From the NCBI GenBank assembly GCA_016703125.1, contig JADJCR010000004.1:1-64000 (forward strand): a DNA stretch of 64,000 nt. Direction: 5' to 3'. Source of the stretch: Micrococcales bacterium (lineage in GTDB: Bacteria > Actinomycetota > Actinomycetes > S36-B12 > UBA10799). Shown here piece after piece: positions 45,478 to 53,218 of the stretch. Each line of letters starts with the position of its first letter. Position 1 is the stretch's first letter. The position numbers and the translations under genes are program-made. A model generated the notes under the pieces. The model was given only the letters and a program-made list of their open reading frames with translations, had not been told where the DNA came from and searched no databases.

Positions 45478-46638
45478 ATGACCGAGCGCCGGGCCGTGCC
45501 CCGTGACCGCGACAACGATTACACCCCCGAGCAGGCGCAGATCCGCCGCGACTTCACCGGGACCGACCTCCCCCATGTCGGGTCGTACTCCTTCGACCCG
45601 GCCGCGCTGCCCGGCAACATCGAGAACTTCATCGGCGTCGCTCAGGTGCCGATCGGCCTCGCCGGGCCGCTGCGGGTCAACGGGGAGCACGCCGAGGGCG
45701 ACTACTACGTCCCCCTGGCGACCACCGAGGGGACGCTGGTGGCCAGTTACAACCGCGGGATGCGACTGCTCACCGAGGCGGGCGGCGTCAAGACCACCGT
45801 GGTCGACGACCGGATGCAGCGCGCGCCCGTGTTCCTCCTCGACGACGCGCGGCAGGCTCGCGACCTCGCGGCCTGGATCCGCGAGCAAGAGGCAGCCATC
45901 CGTACGGCGGCGGAATCGACGACCAGCGTGGGCAAGTTGATCGAGATCGAGCAGTACCACGTGGGCCCCCTGCTGTACCTGCGGTTCGACTACACCACCG
46001 GCGACGCCGCCGGCCAGAACATGGTGGGCCGGGCGACCTGGGCCGCCTGCGAGTGGATCCAGGCAAACCGCCCCGACCACCCGCGCTATGTGCTGTCCGG
46101 GGCGATCGACACCGACAAGAAGCACTCGCAACTCAACGTCCTGCGCACCCGCGGCAAACGGGTCGTCGCCGAAGCCACGATCCCCGCTGACCTGCTCGAG
46201 GAGCAGATGGGAGTCACCCCGGCGCAGTTGTTCCGGATGCGGCAGATCAGCCAGGCCGGCGGCATCCTGGCGGGCAGCGCCAACTACGGCGCGCACGCCG
46301 CCAACGGACTCGCCGCCTTGTTCATCGCAACCGGTCAGGACGCGGCCAACGTCGCGGAGTCCCACACAGCCATCACGTACTCGCAGGTCACGGACACCGG
46401 CGACTACTACTGGACGATCACGTTGCCCGCTCTGATCGTCGCCACGGTCGGTGGCGGTACCGGGCTACCCACCCAACGCGAGTGCCTGGAACTGCTGGGC
46501 TGCGCCGGTTCCGGGCGAGCAAAGGCGTTCGCGGAGATCTGCGCGGCCGTCGTCCTGGCCGGCGAGGTCTCGCTGGCCAGCGCAGTCCTGGCCGGCGACT
46601 GGGTGACCAGCCACGAGCGGCTGGGCAGGAACCGGTAG
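45478..46638 (+). CDS. 3-hydroxy-3-methylglutaryl-CoA reductase (class I type)
   Basis: Reduces HMG-CoA to mevalonate with two NADPH. 386 aa. Catalytic residues: E84 (ATTEGTLVASYNRG), K214/K215 (DTDKKHSQLN), D288 (ATGQDAANVAE), H379 (WVTSHERLGRNR), with GGGTGLPTQ for the cofactor. No membrane anchor, as in prokaryotic forms. No other mevalonate gene lies in the window, so pathway use (isoprenoids or a secondary metabolite) is open. Most actinobacteria use only the MEP route. Confidence 0.9.
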   Translation: MTERRAVPRDRDNDYTPEQAQIRRDFTGTDLPHVGSYSFDPAALPGNIENFIGVAQVPIGLAGPLRVNGEHAEGDYYVPLATTEGTLVASYNRGMRLLTEAGGVKTTVVDDRMQRAPVFLLDDARQARDLAAWIREQEAAIRTAAESTTSVGKLIEIEQYHVGPLLYLRFDYTTGDAAGQNMVGRATWAACEWIQANRPDHPRYVLSGAIDTDKKHSQLNVLRTRGKRVVAEATIPADLLEEQMGVTPAQLFRMRQISQAGGILAGSANYGAHAANGLAALFIATGQDAANVAESHTAITYSQVTDTGDYYWTITLPALIVATVGGGTGLPTQRECLELLGCAGSGRAKAFAEICAAVVLAGEVSLASAVLAGDWVTSHERLGRNR

Positions 46639-46654
46639 ATAGGTACCGCTGTAC

Positions 46655-46668
46655 GGTAGAATTCTACC
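46655..46668. promoter_or_regulatory. VapB operator: perfect palindrome over the -10 box
   Basis: GGTAGAATTCTACC is a perfect 14-bp palindrome ending directly at ATG 46669. It contains TAGAAT (46657-46662) 6 nt before the ATG, so operator and leaderless promoter coincide. Confidence 0.65.
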
Positions 46669-46908
46669 ATGGGTCTCAACATAAAGAACGAACGCGTCCA
46701 CGCCCTTGCGCGCCGTGCCTCCCAGATCACGGGCCGCAGCCAGACCAGCGTCATCGAACTGGCTCTCGAAGAACTCCTCGCGCGGCTGCAGGCGTCCGAA
46801 CGTGATGCGTCCGTGGACAGTCTCCTCGCCGGGCTGCAACGGGACGTCGAGGCGCACGGGGGTCTGTCCACCGAGGACCTGTACGACGACGCCGGCCTCC
46901 CCACGTGA
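46669..46908 (+). CDS. vapB: VapB antitoxin (ribbon-helix-helix, Rv0623-like)
   Basis: 79 aa: MGLNIKNERVHALARRASQI then TGRSQTSVIELALEELLARL, the DNA-binding domain of Rv0623-type VapB antitoxins, and a C-terminal STEDLYDDAGLPT tail that binds the PIN toxin. Its TGA overlaps the vapC GTG by 4 nt. Confidence 0.9.
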   Translation: MGLNIKNERVHALARRASQITGRSQTSVIELALEELLARLQASERDASVDSLLAGLQRDVEAHGGLSTEDLYDDAGLPT

Positions 46909-47300
46909 TTGTCGACACCTCAGCGGTGGTCGCGATCCTCACCCGGGAGCCGGGGTGGGAAACCCTCGCCACGGCCCTGCGCGCAGCGAACGGCGCGTCG
47001 ATGTCAGCGGGCACATACGTGGAACTTGGGATCGTGGTCGACCGCCTCGACGACCCGTCGATCTCACGGCGCCTCGACCGACTGCTGGCTGCATGGAATG
47101 TCGCGGTCGTGCCGCTGACGCCGGAGCAGGCCGCGATCGCCCGTGCCGCCTACGCCGACTACGGCCGCGGATCGGGTCATCCGGCTCGGTTGAACCTGGG
47201 CGACTGTTTCGCATACGCGCTGGCCAGCGAGACCGGCCGGCCACTGTTGTTCAAGGGCAGCGACTTCGAACACACCGATCTGGCTCCGGCGGTCCGGTAG
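46905..47300 (+). CDS. vapC: VapC PIN-domain toxin
   Basis: 131 aa. Acidic residues: D4 (MIVDTSAVVAIL), E40 (TYVELGIV), D100 (LNLGDCFAYALA), D120 (FKGSDF). The LNLGDCFAYALA and PLLFKGSDFEHTDL segments are typical of Rv0624-type VapC. GTG start overlapping the antitoxin stop. Confidence 0.93.
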   Translation: MIVDTSAVVAILTREPGWETLATALRAANGASMSAGTYVELGIVVDRLDDPSISRRLDRLLAAWNVAVVPLTPEQAAIARAAYADYGRGSGHPARLNLGDCFAYALASETGRPLLFKGSDFEHTDLAPAVR

Positions 47301-47315
47301 ATCGACTGAACGGGG

Positions 47316-47519
47316 GTGTGGGAGTTCGTCGTCAAGGTCAAGAAGAAGGGCGACTGGAAGACCCTGAAGACGAAGAAAGGGAAGACGAAGGTCTACGAGA
47401 CCGAGGGCTCGGACCACAAGCTCACCGTCGATCTCGACGAGGGCAAGTACAAAGCCAAGAGCAAAGCGGCCCGTGGCTACGAAGTCGACACCAGTGATGT
47501 GGTGAAACTCAAGAAGTAG
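47316..47519 (+). CDS. Lys-rich 67-aa protein or C-terminal relic
   Basis: From GTG 47316: WEFVVKVKKKGDWKTLKTKK, a Y-E-T-E-G-S-D turn, LTVDLDEGKYKAKSKA and DVVKLKK at the end. The beta-strand pattern looks like the last sandwich domain of a secreted surface protein whose N-terminus is gone. No signal peptide and only a weak GGGGG ribosome site. Real small gene or remnant: undecided. Confidence 0.35.
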   Translation: MWEFVVKVKKKGDWKTLKTKKGKTKVYETEGSDHKLTVDLDEGKYKAKSKAARGYEVDTSDVVKLKK

Positions 47520-47533
47520 AGCGGGGGCACACC

Positions 47534-47539
47534 TAGCAT
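47534..47539 (+). promoter_or_regulatory. -10 box TAGCAT of a leaderless promoter
   Basis: TAGCAT is 6 nt before ATG 47546. Confidence 0.45.
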
Positions 47540-47545
47540 GGAGCG

Positions 47546-48802
47546 ATGCCGAAGTCGCTGCCCCCGCCGGACCGCCCCGAGTCGGTGTTCACATACGCCG
47601 CGCCGACGCTGGTCTACGGACCAGGCGCGATCCACGACATCGCGTTCCACCTGCGCGGGTGCCGGCGCGTGCTCATCGTCACCGATGCGGGAGTGGCGGC
47701 CACTGGCGCGGTGGCGCGGGTGGCGGCCGGCCTGTCGGTCGAGGTCGAGATCTGGGACGCCACACACGTCGAGCCGACCGACGAGAGCCTGCGGGCCGTC
47801 GGGGAGCACGTGCGCCGGACCGAATGGGACGCGTTCATCGCGGTCGGCGGCGGTTCGAGCATCGACACCGCGAAGGCCGCGAACCTGCTGGCCACCAACC
47901 CTGGCGACCTCCTCGACTACGTCAACGCGCCGATCGGCGGCGGACGGACCCCTGAGCACCCGCTGAAGCCCCTCATCGCCGTCCCCACGACCACCGGCAC
48001 CGGGTCGGAAAGCACGACCATCTGCGTGCTGGACGTGCTCGACCGCCACGTGAAGACAGGGATCAGCCACGCCCGGCTGCGCCCGACACTGGCCATCGTC
48101 GACCCCGACCTGACTGCTACCCAGCCGCCGATGGTCACGGCGTGCGCCGGCCTGGACATCCTGTGCCACGCGCTGGAGAGTTACACCGCGCGGCCCTACA
48201 CGGCCTTTGAGGCCAAGACGGCCGAGCAGCGCGTTCCGTACTGCGGCGCCAATCCGATCTCGGACATGTGGGCCGAGCAGGCACTTGGCCTGATGTCCGA
48301 TGCCTTCGTGCCCGCAGTGCAGGACGGCAACGACGCCGACGCCCGCGCGAAGATGTCGCTCGCGGCGACTCTGGCGGGCATGGGCTTCGGCAACGCGGGG
48401 GTGCACATCCCACATGCCAACGCCTATCCGATCGCGGGTCGCGTGCGCGATTACCGGCCGCCGGACTACCCGCAGGCCGAACCGTTGATCCCGCACGGCA
48501 TGGCGGTCGCGCTCACCGCACCGGCGGCGTTCCGGGCCACGTACGCGGCCTCCCCCGACCGGCACGAGCGCGCCGCGCGGTTGCTGGGAGGCGACGGCGC
48601 AGGCCCGGATGCCCTGCCCGCCGTTCTGCGGAGCATCATGGCCGACGTGGGGATCCCGTCGGGGCTCGGCGAGGTGGGCTACTCCGCCGCTGACATCCCC
48701 GATCTCGTGGAGGGCACACTGGCGCAGCAGCGGCTGCTGGCGCTGGCGCCGGTGTCGCTGACCCCGGACGACCTTGCCGTGATCTTCGAGGAGTCGCTGT
48801 GA
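47546..48802 (+). CDS. Hydroxyacid-oxoacid transhydrogenase (iron-containing alcohol dehydrogenase)
   Basis: 418 aa, group III Fe-ADH fold. NAD region VGGGSSIDTAKAANLL; metal-binding D/H in MVTACAGLDILCHALESYTA and the later HIPHANAYPI and IPHGMAVALT. The insert AKTAEQRVPYCGANPISDMW is typical of hydroxyacid-oxoacid transhydrogenases (ADHFE1-like), which oxidise 4-hydroxybutyrate or similar using 2-oxoglutarate. It overlaps the thioesterase start by 4 nt, so the two are translated together. Confidence 0.82.
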   Translation: MPKSLPPPDRPESVFTYAAPTLVYGPGAIHDIAFHLRGCRRVLIVTDAGVAATGAVARVAAGLSVEVEIWDATHVEPTDESLRAVGEHVRRTEWDAFIAVGGGSSIDTAKAANLLATNPGDLLDYVNAPIGGGRTPEHPLKPLIAVPTTTGTGSESTTICVLDVLDRHVKTGISHARLRPTLAIVDPDLTATQPPMVTACAGLDILCHALESYTARPYTAFEAKTAEQRVPYCGANPISDMWAEQALGLMSDAFVPAVQDGNDADARAKMSLAATLAGMGFGNAGVHIPHANAYPIAGRVRDYRPPDYPQAEPLIPHGMAVALTAPAAFRATYAASPDRHERAARLLGGDGAGPDALPAVLRSIMADVGIPSGLGEVGYSAADIPDLVEGTLAQQRLLALAPVSLTPDDLAVIFEESL

Positions 48803-49233
48803 GACCGACCCGCTCCGACTTCCCCGTCGTGTTCGCGATGACCACCCGGTGGAACGACAACGACCACTACGGTCACATGAACAACGCGACGTACTTCGAG
48901 TACATCGACACGGCGGTCAACGGGTGGCTGATGCAGACAACCGGCTCCGACATCCGGGACGGTGACGCGATCGCCATCGTCGCGAGCACGGGCTGCGATT
49001 TCTTCGCCGAACTCAGCTTCCCCGACACCATCGAGGTCGGCCTGGCGACCGAGCGGGTGGGCACGTCGAGCATCACCTACCGGCTGGGGATCTTCCGCGC
49101 GGGCGACCCCGAGTTGCGGGCACTGGCGCGCTTCGTCCACGTGTACGTCGACTCCCGGACCCGTCGGCCGGTGCCGATCCCGCCGGCGATCCGGGATGCC
49201 GTGGCACGGCTGCCGGTGCTCACCGGCGACTAG
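48799..49233 (+). CDS. Acyl-CoA thioesterase (4HBT hotdog)
   Basis: 144 aa. The active-site segment WNDNDHYGHMNNATYFEYID is the 4-hydroxybenzoyl-CoA thioesterase/YbgC motif. GTG start in the GTGA overlap with the transhydrogenase gene, suggesting release of an acid from the same pathway. Substrate unknown. Confidence 0.88.
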   Translation: MRPTRSDFPVVFAMTTRWNDNDHYGHMNNATYFEYIDTAVNGWLMQTTGSDIRDGDAIAIVASTGCDFFAELSFPDTIEVGLATERVGTSSITYRLGIFRAGDPELRALARFVHVYVDSRTRRPVPIPPAIRDAVARLPVLTGD

Positions 49234-49254
49234 TACGGCCGCCGAGACACCGAC

Positions 49255-50449
49255 TTACTTCTTGACGGGCGGCGCGTCCTTGGGTGCCATGACCGCGCCG
49301 ATGCGCCGGAAGATCCCATCGCTGGCGTTGGGGTAGTCGCCGTCCGCGGAGAACGCCTTCCGCTTGAACGTGGTGGCGACCGCGATGGCCACGTCGTCCT
49401 CCGGCAGGTAGGCCATCGTGGCGGCGTAGCCGCCGAGCAGGGGGTTCTGCAGCAGCCAGTCACCGGAGCGCACGATGCCCAGGCCGTAGTTGTACGGAAC
49501 CACCTGCTCGAAGCAGACCGGCGCGCAGTTGTCCTGGCGCTGGCCGAAGCCCAGCAGGTTCGGTCCTGTCATCGCCCGGTAACTGCGCTTGGACAGCAAC
49601 TCCCCGGTCCCGATGACGCGCGGATCTGGCGAGGTCCTTGATGTCCGTGGTCTGCGTGGCGCCGACCGGGGTGCCCCAGGCCATGTTCCAGAACGTGGAC
49701 TCCTCGTAGAACTTCGTGCTGGCCGGCAGTCCGAGATATCCGCGGCGCTCCGAACTGAAGGCGTGCAGCACCGGCTCCGGGATCTGCCCGGTCTGGTTGG
49801 CGACGGTGGCCTTCAGGCCCATCGGGTCGAGGACCTCGCGCTTGATGAGCCTCGACAGCGGCTTGCCGCCCACCTTGGCGAGGATCTTCCCCAGGACCAT
49901 GAAGTTCGTGTGGGAGTAACTCCAGTTGGATCCGGGCGGGAACAGCACCGGCTTGGCGAACGCGACCTTCCGCCGCTCACGGTAGGTCCACTCGTGGAAG
50001 GGGTTCTCGACGAAGGCCAACTGCCAGGCCGGGTCCTGCTCGTAATCGGGGTACCCGGAGGTCTGGTTGGCGAGCATCTTCAGGGTGACCTGGTCGGAGT
50101 TCGGCAGACCCGGCAGCCACTCGTCGACCGTGTCGTTGAGTTTCACCTTGCCCTGGTCGACGTAGCGCAGCAGCAGCGTGCTCACATAGGCGAACGCGAC
50201 GGCACCGTTGCGGAAGCGCATGTCGGTGGTGGCCGGGACCCCTGTCATCGACGTGCCGTAGGCCTTCGTCGAGACGATCTTGCCGCCCTTGGTGACCCGC
50301 ACGATCACCGCTCGCAAGTGGTCCTGCTTCATCTGGTCGCGGACGATCCGGTCGATCTGCTTCGGCGTGCTGTCCGCGACAGCCGGCACCGCCAGCGCCG
50401 TCAGCCCAAGAGCCACCACCATCGCTGCCGCAGTCCGTCGACCCACCAT
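49255..50449 (-). pseudogene. Beta-lactamase-fold secreted protein lacking the SxxK site, one frameshift
   Basis: Signal peptide at the N-terminus (ending AVPAVA). The fold is clearly class C/serine hydrolase: LANQTSGYPDY, PPGSNWSYSHTNFMVLGKIL. But where SxxK should be it reads FRNGAVAFAYVST (Ser and Lys replaced by Ala), and YSN is YSH. Near 49620 a frameshift occurs; the C-terminal part (AMTGPNLLGFGQ, YNYGLGIVRSGDWLLQNPLL) is in another frame to 49255. ATG 50449 follows AAGGGA. Probably a binding protein rather than an enzyme. Confidence 0.75.
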
Positions 50450-50487
50450 GCACAATCCCTTCGTTTACCGGGAAGTCAACCACGCGA

Positions 50488-50602
50488 GTGCGACGAAGTT
50501 GCGGGGGGCCCGACCCCGAATGTGTCGAAGGTGCGCGGTGCGCCGCCGCAAACCCCGCACCGTCATCACAAACCGTCTGCGGGGGGCCGCACCTTCGTCA
50601 CA
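50488..50602. repeat. Four-module nested inverted repeat, copy 3
   Basis: Forward modules at 50488 (AGTGCGACGAAGTTGCGG) and 50520 (ATGTGTCGAAGGTGCGC), reverse modules ending at 50570 (CCGCACCGTCATCACAAA) and 50602 (CCGCACCTTCGTCACA). It lies between two minus-strand genes, just upstream of the beta-lactamase-fold gene. Confidence 0.8.
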
Positions 50603-50629
50603 GAACCCCGGGGTGCGGGTCGGTCTGCG

Positions 50630-51775
50630 CTACAGCCCCAGGTCTCGCCCGATGAGTTCCTTCATGATCTCGTTGCTGCCCGCCCAGATCTTCGTCACGC
50701 GGGCGTCACGCCAGGCACGCGCCACGCGGTACTCGTTCATGTACCCGTAGCCGCCGTACAACTGCACGCAGGCGTCGATGACGTCGTTCTGGATCTCCGC
50801 GGACCACCACTTGGCCTTGGCCGCATCCACGGCCGTGAGGTCACCGGCGTTGAATGCCAGCACGCACTGGTCGACGAACGCCCGCGACACCTCGAGCTTG
50901 GTCTGCAGTTCGGCCGCCAGGAACTTGTTGTGCTGGAAACTGCCCACCGGCTGCCCGAAGGCCTTGCGTTCCTTGATGTAGTCCAGGGTCTCCTCGAAGA
51001 TCGACCAGGCGTGGGCGATGTTGGACACCGCCGCGCCGAGCCGCTCCTGCGGCAGCCGCTGCATCATGTGGATGAAGCCCAGGTTGAGCTCCCCGATGAT
51101 GTTTGCGGCGGGCACCCGGACGTTGTCGAAGAACAACTCCGCGGTGTCGCTCTCGGTCTGGCCCACCTTGTCGAGCTTGCGCCCGCGGCTGAACCCCGGC
51201 ATGTTCGCCTCGACGCCGAACAGTGTGATGCCCTTGGCACCGGACCCGGGGGTGGTGCGCGCGGCGACCACGATGAGGTCGGCGGAGTACCCGTTGGTGA
51301 TGAAGGTCTTCGAGCCGTTCAGCACCCAGACGTCGCCGTCCTGCACAGCCGTGGTCTTCAGCGCCGCGAGGTCGGACCCACCACTGGGCTCGGTCATGCC
51401 GATCGCGGTCACGATCTCGCCGCTGCAGAACCGCGGCAGCCAGCGCTCCTTCTGCTCCTCGGTGCACAGGTCGGCCAGGTACGGAGCCACGATGTCGGCG
51501 TGGATTCCCAGGCAGGACGACAGCGCCGCCGAGACCCGCGACAGTTCCTCACTGAGCACGGCGTTGAAGCGGTAGTCGTCGGCCTGGGACCCGCCGAACG
51601 CTTCCGGAATCTCCAGACCCAGGAAGCCCTGTTTGCCGGCACTGATCCAGATGTCGCGGGGAAACGCCTTGGCCTCGATGAACTCGTCCATGCGGGGGCG
51701 GACCTCCCGATCCACCCAGGTGCGGGCGGAGGCCCGGAAAGCCTCATGGTCCTCGGTGTAGATGGTCCGCTTCAT
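50630..51775 (-). CDS. Acyl-CoA dehydrogenase
   Basis: 381 aa, standard medium/short-chain type. Visible: GKQGFLGLEIPEAFGGSQAD, IGMTEPSGGSDLAALKTTA, LNGSKTFITNGYSADLIVVA, LPQERLGAAVSNIAHAWSIF, LYGGYGYMNEYRVARAWRDA, KIWAGSNEIMKELIGRDL. ATG 51775 follows GGAGGA. Divergent from a TetR gene with an operator-like palindrome between, so likely repressed by it. Confidence 0.92.
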   Translation of the reverse strand: MKRTIYTEDHEAFRASARTWVDREVRPRMDEFIEAKAFPRDIWISAGKQGFLGLEIPEAFGGSQADDYRFNAVLSEELSRVSAALSSCLGIHADIVAPYLADLCTEEQKERWLPRFCSGEIVTAIGMTEPSGGSDLAALKTTAVQDGDVWVLNGSKTFITNGYSADLIVVAARTTPGSGAKGITLFGVEANMPGFSRGRKLDKVGQTESDTAELFFDNVRVPAANIIGELNLGFIHMMQRLPQERLGAAVSNIAHAWSIFEETLDYIKERKAFGQPVGSFQHNKFLAAELQTKLEVSRAFVDQCVLAFNAGDLTAVDAAKAKWWSAEIQNDVIDACVQLYGGYGYMNEYRVARAWRDARVTKIWAGSNEIMKELIGRDLGL

Positions 51776-51794
51776 GGTCGGCTCCTCCAGATAA

Positions 51795-51814
51795 CTAAGC
51801 AAGCGCTTACTCAG
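51795..51814. promoter_or_regulatory. TetR-family operator-like palindrome
   Basis: CTAAGCAAGCGCTTACTCAG: 16 of 20 bases fit a palindrome, centred on AAGCGCTT. Within it, AGCAAGCGCTTACT differs at one base from the KstR2 consensus AnCAAGnnCTTGnT. It lies between the divergent acyl-CoA dehydrogenase and TetR genes. Confidence 0.6.
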
Positions 51815-51845
51815 CCATGGTACTGTACGCCTTCTGGAGGTGACC

Positions 51846-52451
51846 ATGCCGACAACCAGCGAGCGGGCGGCAATCAGCCGGGAACGCCTGCTGACAGCGG
51901 CCGGGGAGGCCTTCGCGCAGCGCGGCTTCCACGCCACGACGACCCGCGACATTGCCGCCGCGGCGGGCATGAGCCCGGCAGCCGTCTATGTGCACCACGC
52001 CTCCAAGGAGGAGTTGCTCCACCTCATCGCCCTCGAGGGTCACCTGCAGACCCAGCGCCTGGTGCGCGACGCCATCGCCGCTTCCGACGACCCGGTGGGG
52101 CAACTCCGGGAGGTGGTGCGGGCCTTCACCACGTTCCACACCGAGCAGCATTCCTTGGCCCGAGTCATCAACTACGAACTCGTCTCGCTGGACGAGGCGC
52201 ACCGGCGCGAGATCGATGTCCTGCGCCGGGCGATCCGCCGCGACGTGCAGGGGGTGATCGAACGTGGGGTTGGGACCGGAGTGTTCGACACCCCAGACCC
52301 GAAACTGGCGACCATGGCGATCCTGTCCCTGGGCATCGACATCGCCCGGTGGCACCAGGTGGAGGCCACCTGGCCCGCACGACGCATCGTGGCCTCTTAC
52401 ACCGATCTGGCGCTGCGCATGGTGGGCGCCCCGAGGAAAGGACCCGTATGA
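51846..52451 (+). CDS. TetR-family transcriptional regulator
   Basis: 201 aa. N-terminal helix-turn-helix: LLTAAGEAFAQRGFHATTTR, DIAAAAGMSPAAVYVHHASK. The C-terminal ligand domain has FHTEQHSLARVINYELVSLD and a KstR2-like helical pattern. ATG 51846 follows GGAGGTGACC. Stop overlaps the SDR start (ATGA), so it is co-translated with the SDR and probably controls both divergent units. Confidence 0.92.
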   Translation: MPTTSERAAISRERLLTAAGEAFAQRGFHATTTRDIAAAAGMSPAAVYVHHASKEELLHLIALEGHLQTQRLVRDAIAASDDPVGQLREVVRAFTTFHTEQHSLARVINYELVSLDEAHRREIDVLRRAIRRDVQGVIERGVGTGVFDTPDPKLATMAILSLGIDIARWHQVEATWPARRIVASYTDLALRMVGAPRKGPV

Positions 52452-53209
52452 GCGTTCTCGACAGCTTCCGGCTCGACGGCAAGGTCGCCCTGGTCACCGG
52501 CGCCTCGTCCGGTCTGGGCGTGGCCATCGCGCACGGCCTGGCCGAAGCCGGCGCCGATGTCGTCGTCGGAGCCCGCCGCGCCGAGCGACTGGCCGATACT
52601 GTGGCGGGGATCGAGGCAACCGGGCGCCGGGGGCTCGCAGTCGCCACGGACGTGTCCCGGCCGGAGGACTGCGCCACGATGGTGGACACGGCCATGGCTG
52701 AGTTGGGGCGGGTCGACGTCCTTGTGAACAACGCCGGCATCGGCACGGCCGTCCCCGCCACGAAGGAGACCCCTGAGCAGTTCCGGGAGGTCATCGACGT
52801 GAACCTCAACGGCTGCTACTGGATGGCGCAGGCCTGCGGACGCGTCATGCAGCCCGGCAGCAGCATCGTCAACATCAGCAGCGTGCTCGCCCTGACCACT
52901 GCGGGCCTGCCGCAGGCCGCCTACGCGGCAAGCAAGTCCGGGCTGCTCGGACTGACCCGCGATCTCGCGCAGCAGTGGGCCGCGCGCAAGGGCATCCGCG
53001 TCAATGCCATCGCCCCCGGGTTCTTCCCCACGGAGATGACCGACGAGTACCACCCCGGATACCTGGAATCCCTGCAGCACCGCGTCCTGCTCGGCCGCAT
53101 GGGCGAGTTGCCGGAGCTCGCTGCGACGGTGGTGTTCCTCGCCAGTCCCGCTGCCGGGTACATGACCGGGCAGACCGTCGTAGTGGACGGCGGTGTGAGC
53201 ATCGCGTGA
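52448..53209 (+). CDS. Short-chain dehydrogenase/reductase
   Basis: 253 aa classical SDR. TGASSGLG (18-24 region), NNAG at 94-97, catalytic S144/S145, Y159 and K163 (QAAYAASKSG), and PGFFPTEMT after strand 6. NAD or NADP preference not clear. In a TetR operon opposite an acyl-CoA dehydrogenase: likely a hydroxyacyl-CoA or hydroxysteroid oxidation step. Confidence 0.92.
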   Translation: MSVLDSFRLDGKVALVTGASSGLGVAIAHGLAEAGADVVVGARRAERLADTVAGIEATGRRGLAVATDVSRPEDCATMVDTAMAELGRVDVLVNNAGIGTAVPATKETPEQFREVIDVNLNGCYWMAQACGRVMQPGSSIVNISSVLALTTAGLPQAAYAASKSGLLGLTRDLAQQWAARKGIRVNAIAPGFFPTEMTDEYHPGYLESLQHRVLLGRMGELPELAATVVFLASPAAGYMTGQTVVVDGGVSIA

Positions 53210-53218
53210 GCCGTCGGG

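Noticed and set aside
49589..53209. A 1206-codon open plus frame running from 49589 into the SDR gene
   Set aside because: Everything before 52448 is antisense to a serine-hydrolase-fold gene and an acyl-CoA dehydrogenase; only the SDR end is real. High GC makes such antisense frames common.
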